The position numbers and the translations under genes are program-made. A stretch of DNA of 64,000 bases from Legionella nagasakiensis (GTDB lineage Bacteria; Pseudomonadota; Gammaproteobacteria; Legionellales; Legionellaceae), in assembly GCF_900639915.1 (NCBI RefSeq), contig NZ_CAAAID010000005.1, forward strand, positions 1 to 64,000, written 5' to 3'. This document shows, one piece after another, positions 43,260-54,104 of the stretch. The number at the start of each line of letters is the position of its first letter. Positions within the stretch are counted from its first letter, which is position 1. Below the pieces are notes generated by a model. That model saw only the letters and a program-made list of their open reading frames with translations. It was not told the DNA's origin and ran no database searches.

Positions 43260-45503
43260 ATGAAACCAAAATTATCACTTGTTGCCCTTGCTTTATTCAA
43301 TGCTACTGCCAGTTATGCCAATCTACTTTCGAGCTATCCAGTATCGGCCTATCCGGCAAGAGCGACTGGTCAGTTTTTAGCAGGGGATGAGCAACAATTG
43401 GGTGGTTTTGGCGATTTGATGATTCCTCTGTTGGGAAATGAGCGGCGTATTTTTTTCACGGATGGCACGATTTTGTTAGGTCAGAATCAACGCGCCACTT
43501 ATAGTGGTGGTGTAGGGTATCGTGAAATCAAGGAAATGCGGTTTGGGACGGGTGTGATTGGCGCCTTTGCGTTTGCTGACTATTACCGGACGTCGTTAAA
43601 AAACCAGTTTTGGCAATTAAACCCTGGACTGGAATGGTTAACGGCGCGTTATGAGGCACGATTGCAAGGATACATTCCATTGAGTTCGCGCAATCAAGGG
43701 TATTTAAATACATTTGCCAGCATGATACCGCAAAGCGTTATTGCAGATTCTGGACGAGCAAATCATTTAGCGGGCGCCACAGGCCATACCATTTTTGATA
43801 CGCCCGTTCGCCTGGTAGAGGAATTAGGTACTGGGGTGGAGCTTGAGGTGGGCCGTTTTATTGATTATGGCCAAGGCGCTTGGGCACGAGTGGGTGGTTA
43901 TCATTTCAATTATCGTAACAGCAAGAACATTAATGGCGTTGAAGCCAATGTTGAACTGGCGGTGAATCGACGTACCTCATTAATCTTGCAAGACAATTAC
44001 GACAACCAAAATAAAAACCGGTTTTCGGTGGGGCTGCGAGTGAATTTGGGTGGGGCGGATGCGCCACGCAATACCCTTCAATATCAAATGACATCCCCAA
44101 TCATCCGCCATGTGGCCAGGCAATCGTACGGTGAAGCGGCTCCCTTACGCCAGAATTTCCAGGCAACAGGCTCTTCTTTTAATTTGTTTGACAACGTTTG
44201 GTTTTTTAGCCCATCGGGCGCTTATCCTCCTGGTGCGAATACGACGTTGGCCAATTGCACTGCAGAGAATCCATGTTTGACGATTGATACGGCCACCGCA
44301 GAACAAATTGCAGCACTTACCCCTAATGCCAATTTATTTTTTGAATCAGGCAATTATCTGATTCCTGCCAATAGTCCTCGTTGGGCCAACCTGCAAGACG
44401 GTCAATCAGTCTGGGGACGAAATATCGGCTGGTTAACACCCGCCTTCGGAAATGACCGACCATTGATTCAGGGTGGGCTGGTCTGGGGGAATTTCAACAC
44501 CATCGAGAATGGTGCCGCCTATAACATCCGTGTTTTGAACAACAATCAAGTCATAGGGGATGGTGTGGGGCTAGATTCCACCGTAGTCGGATTATATGCC
44601 ACCGGCAACCTGGAGGTGAATGACAGCGACATCCAGGCATTCAGTGATGCAGGCAATAGATCAGCGACTGGCGTGGGAGTAGGTCTTAATTTGACCATTT
44701 CTCGTTCTGCTGTCACTGCGATGGCTCATGGGGATGGTAATGGGGAGAATGCAGATGCGGTGGCTGCGGTAGCAGGTGGCGAGATTATAGTAAATAATTC
44801 AACGATTATTGGAGAAGCGACTGGTGATGCACTTAATGCAGGTACAGCGCGTGCTTTTGGGGTCAATGCTTCAAGCATTACCGTCAATCAATCTATTGTA
44901 ACCACAGAAACCCGCGGTAATGCTAACAATGGTCTTACAGATTCCTATGGGGTAGCTGGAGGAGAAATTACTATTAATCATTCTACTGTAACTTCTCAAA
45001 CCAGCGGGAATGTTGATGACGGTGCTGCTGCCCGAGCGCTTGCTGTTGCAGCGTTTGGTGGTAATGCAATAGTGAGTGATTCAACCATTCTGGCGGAAAC
45101 CAATGGTAATGCCATCAACGGAGGTAATACTATTGCTTTTGGGATCTATGCTGAAATAGGAAATGTTTTAGTCAGTCAGGCTACGGTGACAGCCAGGACG
45201 AGTGGCAATGTGGATGGTGGTTTTGCTTCGGCGATTGGTATTTTAGCGTTTAATGGTAATGCAACGATAAATGATTCAACCATTACGGCAGAAACCACCG
45301 GCAATGCCATCAATGGAGGTATTGCAGATGCAGTTGGCATTTCGGCAAATGGTGTTGTGACCTTTGAAGGTGGTGCGGCTAGTTTTGTCACGGCCATCGC
45401 ACAAAATGGCGATGAAACAGCCGTGCAAGCACTCATCATTAATAATGACAGCAATCCTCCTTCGCAATGCTCCACAAACGGCGTTGATTTTAACGACTGC
45501 TAG
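43260..45503 (+). CDS. Inverse-autotransporter-like surface protein with beta-helical repeat passenger
   Basis: A 747-residue protein with a signal peptide (residues 1-20, ending ASYA). Residues of about 40-275 resemble the intimin/invasin inverse-autotransporter beta-barrel (PF11924): SGGVGYREIKEMRFGTGVIG, FAFADYYRTS, QLNPGLEWLTARYEARLQGY and IPLSSRNQGYL. A linker with NCTAENPCLTIDTATAEQI follows. From about 430 to 720 there are some seven degenerate repeats of about 30 residues (xxIxVNxSTIxxETxGNAxNGG), the rhythm of a right-handed beta-helix. The C terminus has two cysteines (SQCSTNGVDFNDC). It is probably a surface adhesin. It is monocistronic, between two terminator-like hairpins. Confidence 0.68.
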   Translation: MKPKLSLVALALFNATASYANLLSSYPVSAYPARATGQFLAGDEQQLGGFGDLMIPLLGNERRIFFTDGTILLGQNQRATYSGGVGYREIKEMRFGTGVIGAFAFADYYRTSLKNQFWQLNPGLEWLTARYEARLQGYIPLSSRNQGYLNTFASMIPQSVIADSGRANHLAGATGHTIFDTPVRLVEELGTGVELEVGRFIDYGQGAWARVGGYHFNYRNSKNINGVEANVELAVNRRTSLILQDNYDNQNKNRFSVGLRVNLGGADAPRNTLQYQMTSPIIRHVARQSYGEAAPLRQNFQATGSSFNLFDNVWFFSPSGAYPPGANTTLANCTAENPCLTIDTATAEQIAALTPNANLFFESGNYLIPANSPRWANLQDGQSVWGRNIGWLTPAFGNDRPLIQGGLVWGNFNTIENGAAYNIRVLNNNQVIGDGVGLDSTVVGLYATGNLEVNDSDIQAFSDAGNRSATGVGVGLNLTISRSAVTAMAHGDGNGENADAVAAVAGGEIIVNNSTIIGEATGDALNAGTARAFGVNASSITVNQSIVTTETRGNANNGLTDSYGVAGGEITINHSTVTSQTSGNVDDGAAARALAVAAFGGNAIVSDSTILAETNGNAINGGNTIAFGIYAEIGNVLVSQATVTARTSGNVDGGFASAIGILAFNGNATINDSTITAETTGNAINGGIADAVGISANGVVTFEGGAASFVTAIAQNGDETAVQALIINNDSNPPSQCSTNGVDFNDC

Positions 45504-45516
45504 TTGTAAATCATAT

Positions 45517-45546
45517 TACCTCCTCCTTTTTTAAAAGGAGGAGGTA
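45517..45546. terminator. Perfect 14-bp inverted repeat after the adhesin gene
   Basis: TACCTCCTCCTTTT and its exact complement are separated by two T residues, 13 bases after the stop. No T-run follows. The CCTCC...GGAGG composition is similar to the palindromic repeat at 61948-62061, so it may be a repeat family member that also serves as terminator. Confidence 0.5.
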
Positions 45547-45749
45547 GGGACTTCTCAAATGCCAACAGTTAGATGCGTTTATCCTCTTTTTCTGATCGCT
45601 TGAATTCTTCTCTTTTATTATCTATGTTATAATGGCTTAAAAAAAATCACTTTGAATCAATGTAACATCACATTCAGAACGATTTCACTGGACTCCCACT
45701 CATTCACCCAATGCACATTGCCATGGGTTTTTTATAATAAGGAATCATC

Positions 45750-47000
45750 ATGAGTTTTACCGCATTGGGTTTAATTGAGCCGTTAATTCGCGCTGTTAGC
45801 GAATTGGGTTATGTCGAACCTACGCCCATACAAATGAAAGCCATCCCCGTTATTTTACGTGGCGGGGATTTGTTAGCGTCCGCGCAAACAGGCACAGGAA
45901 AAACCGCAAGCTTTGTATTACCACTTTTACAGCAGGCCAGCAAAAAGCCGCGTACTAGATCGAATCACGTCAGGGTATTAATTCTTACACCGACTCGCGA
46001 GTTAGCTGCGCAGGTTCATGAAAATATTGTTCAATATAGCCGTTATTTGTCGCTTCGTTCTGCGGTTGTGTATGGTGGCGTAAAAATTAATCCGCAGATG
46101 ATGCGATTGCGCGCAGGCGTTGAGTTGCTTGTTGCAACGCCTGGAAGGTTATTGGATTTACATCAACAACAGGCCATTAAATTTGCTGAGATTGATGCTT
46201 TGATCCTGGATGAAGCCGATCGAATGCTGGATATGGGATTTATTCACGATATTAAAAGAATCATCAAGTTATTACCCTTAAAAAGACAAAATCTAATGTT
46301 TTCTGCCACTTTTTCTGAGGAAATCCGCACCCTGGCTAAGGGAATATTGAATAACCCCACGGAAATTGATGTGGCTCCCCGGAATACGTCGGCCGTCGCC
46401 ATTCAGCAAACCATTCATCCAGTGGATAAACATCGCAAGTCAGCGCTTCTTGCTCATTTAATTCATAAGAATAAATGGGGGCAAACGCTGGTATTTTCGC
46501 GCACAAAACATGGTGCGAATAAGCTGGTTAAACAATTGGCCGAATCGCATATTCATTCGGCAGCGATACATGGCAACAAATCGCAAGCACAGCGAACCAA
46601 AGCGCTGGCAGATTTTAAATCCGGTAAAGTACAGATTCTCGTGGCGACTGATATTGCAGCGCGCGGCATTGATATTGAAAAACTTCCCTGTGTGGTGAAT
46701 TTTGATTTGCCTCAAGTTCCTGAGGATTATGTGCATCGAATAGGGAGAACAGGGCGTGCTGGTGCCTTGGGGTTTGCTGTATCATTGGTAAGCGCCGATG
46801 AGGCAGTTCAGTTGCAATCTATTGAAAAACTGATTAAACGAAAACTTGAACGCATCGAAATTGATGATTTCGAACCCACGCATCATTTGCCTGTTGCCAA
46901 CCTGATTGCCTCTAAAAGGGACAATCATCGGCTTAAGAAAAAATCCAGTTTTAATCCAAGGCAAAAGATAGGAAAAAAAATCAATCGATCGGCAAAATAA
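45750..47000 (+). CDS. rhlE: DEAD-box ATP-dependent RNA helicase RhlE-like
   Basis: A 416-residue helicase with all motifs: Q motif near [19 protein letters not shown], Ia [36 protein letters not shown]. The Lys/Arg-rich C-terminal tail ([18 protein letters not shown]) is typical of RhlE. It unwinds short RNA duplexes during ribosome assembly or RNA decay. The 246-base upstream region carries a TATAAT at 45628-45633 without a well-spaced -35. Monocistronic. Confidence 0.9.
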   Translation: MSFTALGLIEPLIRAVSELGYVEPTPIQMKAIPVILRGGDLLASAQTGTGKTASFVLPLLQQASKKPRTRSNHVRVLILTPTRELAAQVHENIVQYSRYLSLRSAVVYGGVKINPQMMRLRAGVELLVATPGRLLDLHQQQAIKFAEIDALILDEADRMLDMGFIHDIKRIIKLLPLKRQNLMFSATFSEEIRTLAKGILNNPTEIDVAPRNTSAVAIQQTIHPVDKHRKSALLAHLIHKNKWGQTLVFSRTKHGANKLVKQLAESHIHSAAIHGNKSQAQRTKALADFKSGKVQILVATDIAARGIDIEKLPCVVNFDLPQVPEDYVHRIGRTGRAGALGFAVSLVSADEAVQLQSIEKLIKRKLERIEIDDFEPTHHLPVANLIASKRDNHRLKKKSSFNPRQKIGKKINRSAK

Positions 47001-47153
47001 ACAAATTGTCTTAGCGCGCCATTATTTGGTCAAATAAATTCAGGTTATGACCTTACCCTCATATTGAAACGTGGGTATTCGTGGCTTTTGTAGCCGATTT
47101 CTAGTAAATTAAGCAATTTTGAAATTTGGATTGTTGAGAGGATTGTAAGGGCC

Positions 47154-49850
47154 ATGCTGAATACGTTGATGAAGAAGATGTTTGGTAGCCGGAATGAGCG
47201 CACTTTAAGGCGCATGGAGAAAACTGTATCGGCTATTAATGCCTTTGAATCCCAAATGCAGGCTTTAACCAATGAACAATTAGCAGCAAAAACGGCACAC
47301 TTTAAAGCCCGGATTGCCGATGGGGAGACACTGGATGAACTGTTGGCGGAAGCGTTTGCCGTAGTCAGAGAAGTATCTGTACGTACCTTGGGACTGCGTC
47401 ATTTTGATGTGCAGTTAATTGGTGGCATGGTATTGCATGAAGGCAATATTGCAGAAATGCGTACTGGTGAAGGTAAAACGTTGGTGGCAACTTTACCCGC
47501 TTATCTTAATGCGCTGACCAGTCAAGGTGTTCATGTGGTTACAGTGAATGATTACCTTGCCAAACGCGATAGCCAATGGATGAAGCCTATCTATGAGTTT
47601 CTCGGTTTAAGCGTTGGTGTGATTTATCCCGATATGCCGCATGAAGAAAAGCAGGCGGCTTATCGGGCCGATATTCTTTACGGTACAAATAACGAGTTTG
47701 GTTTTGATTATTTACGTGACAATATGGCGTTTAGCCTGGAAGACAAGGTGCAGCGCGAGTTACATTTTGCCATTGTCGATGAAGTTGATTCCATCTTAAT
47801 TGATGAGGCACGTACCCCCCTAATTATTTCTGGTGCCGCTGAGGATAGTTCAGCGCTTTATATTAAAGTCAATCAACTCATTCCTCAATTAAAAATACAA
47901 CAGGAAGAAGGCGATGGTGGAGATTACACGATCGATGAAAAGCAAAAACAGGCCCATCTGACGGAAACTGGTCATCAACACATTGAAGAGTTGCTGGTTC
48001 AAGCGAAACTATTAGATCCTGGTGAAAGTCTTTATCATGCCAGTAATATTATGCTCATGCATCATGTTAATGCTGCCTTGCGAGCACATACGATGTTTCA
48101 TCGTGATGTGGATTATATCGTGCAAAACAAGCAAGTCGTGATTGTGGATGAACATACCGGCCGAACCATGCCGGGAAGGCGCTGGTCTGAAGGATTGCAT
48201 CAAGCGATCGAGGCGAAGGAAAATGCACCCATTCAGAATGAAAATCAAACCTTGGCGTCCATTACGTTTCAGAATTTTTTCCGGCTTTACGACAAGTTGT
48301 CTGGCATGACTGGTACGGCCGATACAGAAGCGTATGAATTTCAACAGATCTATCATCTGGACGTGGTCGTCATTCCTACAAACAAACCAATGCTTCGTGT
48401 TGATCAAGCAGATTTAATTTATTTAACCCAACAAGACAAATATATGGCAATCATTGAGGACATTCGTGATTGTGTAGCCCGTAAGCAGCCTGTACTGGTT
48501 GGGACGGCTTCCATTGAAGCTTCTGAATTACTCAGTAATTTACTAAAAAAATCAACGATTAAGCATCAGGTATTAAATGCTAAATTTCATGAAAAAGAGG
48601 CACAAATTATTGCTGAAGCAGGACGTCCTGGTGCGGTGACCATTGCAACCAACATGGCAGGCCGAGGAACAGACATCGTATTGGGTGGTAATATGGCGGC
48701 TGAACTTGCTGAACTAGCAGAGGAGGCTGGCGAGGCAGAGCGTGATGCGGTGAAAAAAGATTGGCAACAGCGTCATGATGAAGTCGTTGCTGCTGGTGGT
48801 TTGCGTATCATTGGTTCGGAGCGTCATGAGTCTCGGCGCATTGACAATCAGCTGCGCGGGCGTGCCGGTCGCCAAGGGGATCCGGGAAGCAGCCGCTTTT
48901 ATTTATCGCTTGATGACAATTTGATGCGTATTTTTGCGTCGGAACGTGTGGCTGCCATGATGCGTCGATTAGGAATGAAGCCTGGGGAACCGATAGAGCA
49001 TAGTCTTGTAACAAAGGCCATCGAAAATGCACAACGAAAGTTGGAAGGCCATAATTTTGATATAAGAAAACAGTTGCTTGAGTATGATAACGTTGCCAAT
49101 GAACAACGAAAGGTTATTTACTCACAACGTTCAGAAATCATGGCGATGCATGATCCATTAGAGTCTGTGCAGGCCATTCGTGAAGACGTGCTGGGTGCGC
49201 TGGTGGATAGCTATATTCCTCCGCAAAGCATGGAAGATCAATGGGATTTGAGTGCTTTACAGCAAGTTTTGCGTGACGATTTTAAATTAAATACACCGAT
49301 TCAACAGTGGGTTGAGCAAGATCACAGCATTCAACCGGAACAAATCAAAGAAAAAATAATATCACTTTGTACAGAGCAGTATCAGGAGAAAGCGAAACAT
49401 ATTGGTCGAGATGTTTTGGCACAATTCGAGAAATCAGTCATTTTGCAAACGTTGGATAATCATTGGCGAGAACATTTAGCGGCTATGGATCATTTGCGGC
49501 AGGGTATTCATTTACGTGGTTATGCCCAGAAAGATCCAAAACAGGAATATAAGAGGGAAGCATTTTCTCTGTTTTCCATGATGCTGGATAACATGAAATA
49601 TGAAATTATTCGTTTGCTTTCTTCTGTTGAAGTAAAAACCGAGGAAGATGTAGATGCGGTTGAAGAGCAACGTCGTGTTGAGCAAATTCAAAAAATGCAG
49701 TTTATTCATCAAAGTGAGGTGCAATCCTCTGACGAAGAAGAACAAGGGATTACAACCTTTAAACGTGTTGAGAAAAAAATTGGTCGTAATGATCCATGTC
49801 CATGCGGCTCAGGAAAAAAATATAAAACTTGTCACGGTAAGATAGCATGA
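47154..49850 (+). CDS. secA: Preprotein translocase ATPase SecA
   Basis: An 898-residue SecA of normal length. Seen in order: [20 protein letters not shown] start, Walker [12 protein letters not shown] at about 102-110, Walker B with [16 protein letters not shown], pre-protein crosslinking region, IRA1/helical scaffold ([20 protein letters not shown] region), and the C-terminal zinc site [14 protein letters not shown] that binds SecB and phospholipid. It drives Sec-dependent export at the inner membrane. No SecM-type regulator gene is found upstream. It overlaps mutT by ATGA. Confidence 0.98.
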   Translation: MLNTLMKKMFGSRNERTLRRMEKTVSAINAFESQMQALTNEQLAAKTAHFKARIADGETLDELLAEAFAVVREVSVRTLGLRHFDVQLIGGMVLHEGNIAEMRTGEGKTLVATLPAYLNALTSQGVHVVTVNDYLAKRDSQWMKPIYEFLGLSVGVIYPDMPHEEKQAAYRADILYGTNNEFGFDYLRDNMAFSLEDKVQRELHFAIVDEVDSILIDEARTPLIISGAAEDSSALYIKVNQLIPQLKIQQEEGDGGDYTIDEKQKQAHLTETGHQHIEELLVQAKLLDPGESLYHASNIMLMHHVNAALRAHTMFHRDVDYIVQNKQVVIVDEHTGRTMPGRRWSEGLHQAIEAKENAPIQNENQTLASITFQNFFRLYDKLSGMTGTADTEAYEFQQIYHLDVVVIPTNKPMLRVDQADLIYLTQQDKYMAIIEDIRDCVARKQPVLVGTASIEASELLSNLLKKSTIKHQVLNAKFHEKEAQIIAEAGRPGAVTIATNMAGRGTDIVLGGNMAAELAELAEEAGEAERDAVKKDWQQRHDEVVAAGGLRIIGSERHESRRIDNQLRGRAGRQGDPGSSRFYLSLDDNLMRIFASERVAAMMRRLGMKPGEPIEHSLVTKAIENAQRKLEGHNFDIRKQLLEYDNVANEQRKVIYSQRSEIMAMHDPLESVQAIREDVLGALVDSYIPPQSMEDQWDLSALQQVLRDDFKLNTPIQQWVEQDHSIQPEQIKEKIISLCTEQYQEKAKHIGRDVLAQFEKSVILQTLDNHWREHLAAMDHLRQGIHLRGYAQKDPKQEYKREAFSLFSMMLDNMKYEIIRLLSSVEVKTEEDVDAVEEQRRVEQIQKMQFIHQSEVQSSDEEEQGITTFKRVEKKIGRNDPCPCGSGKKYKTCHGKIA

Positions 49851-50251
49851 AGGTTGCTGTTGCGGTTATTGTTGATGCAAAGCAGCGTATCCTTATTACC
49901 AAACGCCCAGCTCATGTTTCCCATGGCGGATTTTGGGAGTTCCCTGGTGGAAAATTAGAAGAAGGAGAAAGTCCAGCTTCTGCATTAATACGTGAAATAA
50001 AAGAAGAAGTTGGCTTGGATGTTATCGACTATCATTTTTTAGGTGATGTACGCTATGTTTATGATCAACGGGAAGTTAATTTGTTGATTTATCATGTGAG
50101 CCGTTTTACGGGTCAAGCCGTATGTCGTGAATCGCAAATGGATTTGTGCTGGGCAGAGACAGCGTCGTTGTCCCAGTTTGAATTTCCCGCTGCCAATGTG
50201 GATATTATTCATCTGATTCGGCAGAACCTATACCCTGAAATGCCTGCCTAA
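49847..50251 (+). CDS. mutT: 8-oxo-dGTP diphosphatase MutT
   Basis: A 134-residue Nudix protein with [19 protein letters not shown] at the N terminus and the box [24 protein letters not shown] at about residues 38-60. Length and order match MutT (129). It removes oxidised guanine nucleotides. Start overlaps the secA stop (ATGA), the arrangement seen in many gammaproteobacteria, so both genes are probably cotranscribed. Convergent with zapD. Confidence 0.92.
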   Translation: MKVAVAVIVDAKQRILITKRPAHVSHGGFWEFPGGKLEEGESPASALIREIKEEVGLDVIDYHFLGDVRYVYDQREVNLLIYHVSRFTGQAVCRESQMDLCWAETASLSQFEFPAANVDIIHLIRQNLYPEMPA

Positions 50252-50301
50252 TTTTATACTTGGTCGCTTTTTCTTTGCCGTAAAGAGGTTTTTATTCATT
50301 C

Positions 50302-51048
50302 TCACAGCTGACAGATGGCTAAATCAATGGCAGTATTTGCATGCCGAACCTCATTCATGGAGTTGGCTTCGCATAATCTTAAACTTAGGCCGTGATGGCC
50401 AAGTTGCATTTTGGGTACAATGCCACAATCTTTATCCATTCTTAATAAAATCAAATGGCATGATGTTTTTGAGGGTAAGGAACGTTGATAAAAACCACTG
50501 AACATATCAATTTTGTCAAATTCAGCTGTGTTTCGTAATAAGGCTAAATACACGGAAACGGTATCAAATAGAGTTTGTAATTGTTTCAGCCAGGCATTCA
50601 AATCATGTTGTCTTTTTTGTGGCTCACTCTCTAACCATAATAAAAGCTGGGGTGAATGCATTTCACAATCACTATAATCACCGGCTTGCGCAAGCCGAAT
50701 GGATTGTAAAAAAGGATCGTTATGAATGGTTCCGCCAAAGCGTCCTGCAACATGGCTTAGAAACTGAATTTGTACAAAAAGATTGGCATAAAGTGCGTTT
50801 GATATGGATAGTTCTGATTTGTTTAACATATGCTCAATACGCATAAGCTCTTTTAAAAATCGACTCTTAAGTTCAGGTTTTTCAATTAATTTAATAATTT
50901 CAATGATATTTTTTAACGCATAATGGTGAATGACTGGATGAGTTTCTTCGCGTGCTTGCGTGATGGTCAGAAAAAGACATTCCAGCCGTAAGGCGACTTT
51001 GGATAAATAATGCGTGGCTAATTGAAAAGTTATCGTTTCATGATGCAT
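50302..51048 (-). CDS. zapD: Cell division protein ZapD (YacF)
   Basis: A 248-residue protein with the ZapD/DUF1342 helical and beta layout: TFQLATHYLSKVALRLECLF start, the central basic and aromatic part GGTIHNDPFLQSIRLAQ, and the C-terminal sheet with PKMQLGHHGLSLRLCEA. Length matches E. coli ZapD (247). It bundles FtsZ filaments at the division ring. Neighbours secA-mutT and coaE are its usual company, although here a lipid/glycan block separates it from coaE. Confidence 0.9.
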   Translation of the reverse strand: MHHETITFQLATHYLSKVALRLECLFLTITQAREETHPVIHHYALKNIIEIIKLIEKPELKSRFLKELMRIEHMLNKSELSISNALYANLFVQIQFLSHVAGRFGGTIHNDPFLQSIRLAQAGDYSDCEMHSPQLLLWLESEPQKRQHDLNAWLKQLQTLFDTVSVYLALLRNTAEFDKIDMFSGFYQRSLPSKTSCHLILLRMDKDCGIVPKMQLGHHGLSLRLCEANSMNEVRHANTAIDLAICQL

Positions 51049-51121
51049 GGATTTATGCTGTCCTTTGCTTGTTTAAACAAGCCTAACATAAAATTAATTG
51101 AACACAAAAAATACGGCCAAT

Positions 51122-51769
51122 TTATTGGGTCTTAATCTCTTGAACAAAAAAAGAGTACTCTTTGACAAAAAGTATTTTGCTCAATTCATAGATTCCAAAG
51201 GTTATAAAAGGTGCTGCAAATACATCAATACTGTAATGGATATGTCCAACAAGAACAATATAAGCAAAAAACACACTGGCAGCGAGCGAAAAATAACGCA
51301 AGATTTTATTTTGCCAGAATAAAAGTGCCAGTAAAAAAGGTCCACCGACATGGCCTGAAAAAAATAAATCGCCATTAAAAAGAAAAAATGAGGAAAAACC
51401 TTCAGGAATCATCAACTGATTTGGAGGAGCACCAAGATGCGTTAGACAAATAAATGCACTGCGAGTGACAATAAAGACACTTGCTGTTTTCGTTATAAAT
51501 GGGATCAGGCCAGGCTGAGTCAACATGTAAATAGAAACGAAGAGCCAAAATAATAAGGCAGCATACACATGCAGGACAGTAACATCGCATAACGGTAAGT
51601 AATTAAGTATTAAATCATCCACTGGATTTCCTGCCATCTCAGAGGCATACAATCCGGCGTTGTTTGCTATAAAAAAGCTAATGATGAGTAAGGTAAAGCC
51701 GATGAAGAGGGATCTTAGGAACCCTGCTTCTTGAGAGAGGGTAACATAACGATTGACTAATACTTTCAT
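51122..51769 (-). CDS. PAP2-like / sphingomyelin synthase-type membrane phosphatase
   Basis: A 215-residue protein with six hydrophobic segments. FFSGHVGGPFLLALLFW (about residue 135) and VGHIHYSIDVFAAPF (about 180) fit the C2 (SGH) and C3 (H-x3-D) motifs of the PAP2_C/SMS-like family (PF14360). Such enzymes transfer or remove phospho-headgroups of lipids on the outer face of the inner membrane. The start overlaps the glycosyltransferase gene end by ATGA, implying a common lipid substrate. Specific substrate unknown. Confidence 0.72.
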   Translation of the reverse strand: MKVLVNRYVTLSQEAGFLRSLFIGFTLLIISFFIANNAGLYASEMAGNPVDDLILNYLPLCDVTVLHVYAALLFWLFVSIYMLTQPGLIPFITKTASVFIVTRSAFICLTHLGAPPNQLMIPEGFSSFFLFNGDLFFSGHVGGPFLLALLFWQNKILRYFSLAASVFFAYIVLVGHIHYSIDVFAAPFITFGIYELSKILFVKEYSFFVQEIKTQ

Positions 51770-52932
51770 GCCTGCACCATCTTTAAGTAAAGTTGTTCGT
51801 ATTGTTCGGCTGTTTTACAGATATCATGTGATTCAGCTTTTTTTCTACTTTCGCTGCCCATGGATTGACTTTTTTCTGGGTTCTTAAGGAGTTCAATGAG
51901 ATAGTGTGCAAGATTTTTAACATCATTAGGCAAAAAAAGATAGCCATTGACGCCATGTTCGACCAGTTCAGGCAATGCCACAGCGTTGGCGGCGATCAGC
52001 GGTAGGCCGGAGGCAATGGCTTCAAGCGCAACGATGCTTTGCAATTCCGCCGTGCTTGCATTTACAAAACAATCGGCGAGTCCGTATATTAATGGGTATT
52101 CCTCATCGTTTAAATAACCGGTAAATGTCACATGCTGGGTCATATTGAGTGTTTTTACCAATTCTTTTAACGTGAGTTGCTCTTTTCCACGACCGGTAAG
52201 CACAAAATGAGCATCTACTTGCTGCCTTGCTCTATGAAATGCTTTGAGCACTATGGGTAAATTTTTTTCTTTATCAAGCCGTCCTGTGTATAACAAAACT
52301 GGTTTATCAGGAATTTGAAAACGTTGACGAAGCTTATTGGCGTCTTGTCCTGGTTTGAATTTTTTTAGATCGACACCGCAGGAAATGACATGAATCGGTT
52401 TATGTAAGTCGACCGATTGCAGCAGGGTCGCTGCGGTCTGAGTTGGTGTGGTCACAACATCTACATGCGATAGCATATCAACTACAATACGCCAGGTATA
52501 ACGTTTAAACCATGGTTCACATCGGCTGGGAAGATGAGTATAGTGAAAGAAATTCTCTGGCATGAAATGATTCGTCGCTATTAAGGGGATGTTTAGCTTG
52601 CGACAGGCTTTGTAACATATCCCGCCCAGAAAAAATTTCCCTTGCAGATGCACGACATCGGGTTGAAATTGTTGTATGGCTTTAATGATGCCACGTTTAA
52701 TAAAGATGGGCCAGCAAACGCGAAAATGCGTGTAATTCAATACTGGCCATGAGCGCACGGTATAAAGTGGAATCTCTTCATAATTTGTATAGCCTTGCTT
52801 TAAGTTTCTTGATGGGCATATGACTAATACGTCATGGCCTCTTGCTTGCAATGATTTGGCTAGGCGATGGGTAAAATAAGCCCCTCCATTGAGGTCTGGT
52901 GGATAACTGTCTAGTACAGTCAGAATCTTCAT
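51766..52932 (-). CDS. Glycosyltransferase family 4 (GT-B)
   Basis: From the ATG at 52930-52932 the protein has 388 residues: MKILTVLDSYPPDLNGGAYF, acceptor domain, then LLYTGRLDKEKNLPIVLKAF, the TGRGKEQL strand and the EX7E motif near ELQSIVALEAIASGLPLIAA. This is the GT4 pattern of SqdX/PimB-like enzymes that glycosylate lipids or polyisoprenoid intermediates. Translation from the upstream TTG (52950) is possible. Coupled to the PAP2-like gene and divergent from the ketosynthase operon, a context suggesting a glycolipid. Confidence 0.85.
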   Translation of the reverse strand: MKILTVLDSYPPDLNGGAYFTHRLAKSLQARGHDVLVICPSRNLKQGYTNYEEIPLYTVRSWPVLNYTHFRVCWPIFIKRGIIKAIQQFQPDVVHLQGKFFLGGICYKACRKLNIPLIATNHFMPENFFHYTHLPSRCEPWFKRYTWRIVVDMLSHVDVVTTPTQTAATLLQSVDLHKPIHVISCGVDLKKFKPGQDANKLRQRFQIPDKPVLLYTGRLDKEKNLPIVLKAFHRARQQVDAHFVLTGRGKEQLTLKELVKTLNMTQHVTFTGYLNDEEYPLIYGLADCFVNASTAELQSIVALEAIASGLPLIAANAVALPELVEHGVNGYLFLPNDVKNLAHYLIELLKNPEKSQSMGSESRKKAESHDICKTAEQYEQLYLKMVQA

Positions 52933-53059
52933 GGGGTATCGTGAGGGCAATTAATAGACCATAAGGTTAACATTTGTCCATTTTTATGGCAAGAGAAATC
53001 TGGGAACCATAGAGGTATCAACAGAGTGATCTAATCCATTTGTTGTTAGAGCAATTTAT

Positions 53060-53088
53060 TTGATAAAAAAATATACTTTTAGTATAAT
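53060..53088 (+). promoter_or_regulatory. Near-consensus sigma70 promoter of the ketosynthase operon
   Basis: TTGATA (53060-53065) and TATAAT (53083-53088) are 17 bases apart, the optimum. The predicted start of transcription lies about 25 bases before the ATG at 53120. This is the best sigma70-type promoter I can see in the window. Confidence 0.7.
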
Positions 53089-53119
53089 GAATGTCATTTT
53101 AATGATTAGGAAGTGTTCC

Positions 53120-54103
53120 ATGCCTGCGGTAAAAATCACTGGAATGGGGCAATATCTGCCTTTAAATAAAATTCTTTCAACCGAATTGGATGCAAAACTT
53201 GGACTTGAAACTGGACGTGTGGAAAAAAAATCAGGGCTTGTCTCTCGTCGTTTTGCCCAAGCACATGAAACCACTTCGTTTATGGCGGCACAAGCTGCGT
53301 TGGTTGCGGTTGAGCAGGCTGGAATAGCATTATCCAAACTTGATGCGATTATCAGTGCCTGCGGCGCAAGTGAGCAACTTCTTCCTTGTTCAGCTGCTCT
53401 GATACAAAAACAGCTTGGTCTTGAACAATCGGGAATTCCCTGTTTTGATGTCAATAGTACGTGTTTAAGTTTTCTTACAGCCTTAGATACTGCTTCTTAT
53501 TTGATAGCTGGAGGACGGTTTAACCGCGTATTAATTGCTGCCAGTGATATTCCATCGGCTGGATTGAATTGGCAGGATATGGAGACTTGTACGATTTTTG
53601 GTGATGGAGCGGCGGCTTGTATCCTTGAGAAAAGTAATGGCTCAAGTCGAATTCTTGCAAGTCATATGAATACTTATAGCTCGGGTGTGGGTTTTTGCCA
53701 GGTGGAAGCTGGGGGAACACGAATTCCCCCCGCCTCAGACTACGATAAGAAGCATGGTTTGTTTTCTATGGACGGGAAAAAAGTGTTTAAATTAGCCACC
53801 CATATGGTGGTTGAGCTTCATGAACAGTTGTTGGCGCAAACTGGGATAACGCTTTCTGATATTGATTGGGTTGTCCCACATCAAGCCAGCATGCTTGCTA
53901 TGCATCACTTAAGAAAACGACTTGATATTCCACAAGAAAAATTTGTGGACATTTACGCGACCCATGGCAATCAAATGGCAGCTTCCATGCCTTCTGCTTT
54001 TTATCACTTAGTGCAAACTAAAAAAATACAACGAGGACAGCTTGTTTATTTATTGGGTACCGGTGCCGGATTGTCTGCGGCGGGTATGATTTTGGAGTAT
54101 TAA
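53120..54103 (+). CDS. 3-oxoacyl-ACP synthase III-like ketosynthase
   Basis: The ATG at 53120, with AGGAAG upstream, gives 327 residues and begins MPAVKITGMGQYLPLNKI. Thiolase-fold features: catalytic Cys in DVNSTCLSFLTAL (about residue 116), His in WVVPHQASMLAM and Asn in THGNQMAASMPSAF. It is FabH/OleA-like: condenses acyl thioesters. As part of a four-gene operon with an OleD-like reductase it could perform an OleA-like head-to-head condensation, but a diagnostic Glu cannot be judged by eye. Cytoplasmic. One base separates it from the next gene. Confidence 0.85.
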   Translation: MPAVKITGMGQYLPLNKILSTELDAKLGLETGRVEKKSGLVSRRFAQAHETTSFMAAQAALVAVEQAGIALSKLDAIISACGASEQLLPCSAALIQKQLGLEQSGIPCFDVNSTCLSFLTALDTASYLIAGGRFNRVLIAASDIPSAGLNWQDMETCTIFGDGAAACILEKSNGSSRILASHMNTYSSGVGFCQVEAGGTRIPPASDYDKKHGLFSMDGKKVFKLATHMVVELHEQLLAQTGITLSDIDWVVPHQASMLAMHHLRKRLDIPQEKFVDIYATHGNQMAASMPSAFYHLVQTKKIQRGQLVYLLGTGAGLSAAGMILEY

Positions 54104-54104
54104 C

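Noticed and set aside
45176-45475. 99-codon minus-strand frame in the adhesin repeat region
   Set aside because: It is the antisense of the GC-richer repeats, with periodicity inherited from them.
43260-45503. CRISPR-like or DNA satellite reading of the repeats
   Set aside because: The repeats are degenerate, in frame and about 90-180 bases long, so they are protein repeats. No CRISPR array was seen anywhere in the window.
45600-45633. Promoter TTGAAT...TATAAT before rhlE
   Set aside because: The spacer is 22 bases, too long for sigma70. Only the -10 element is credible.
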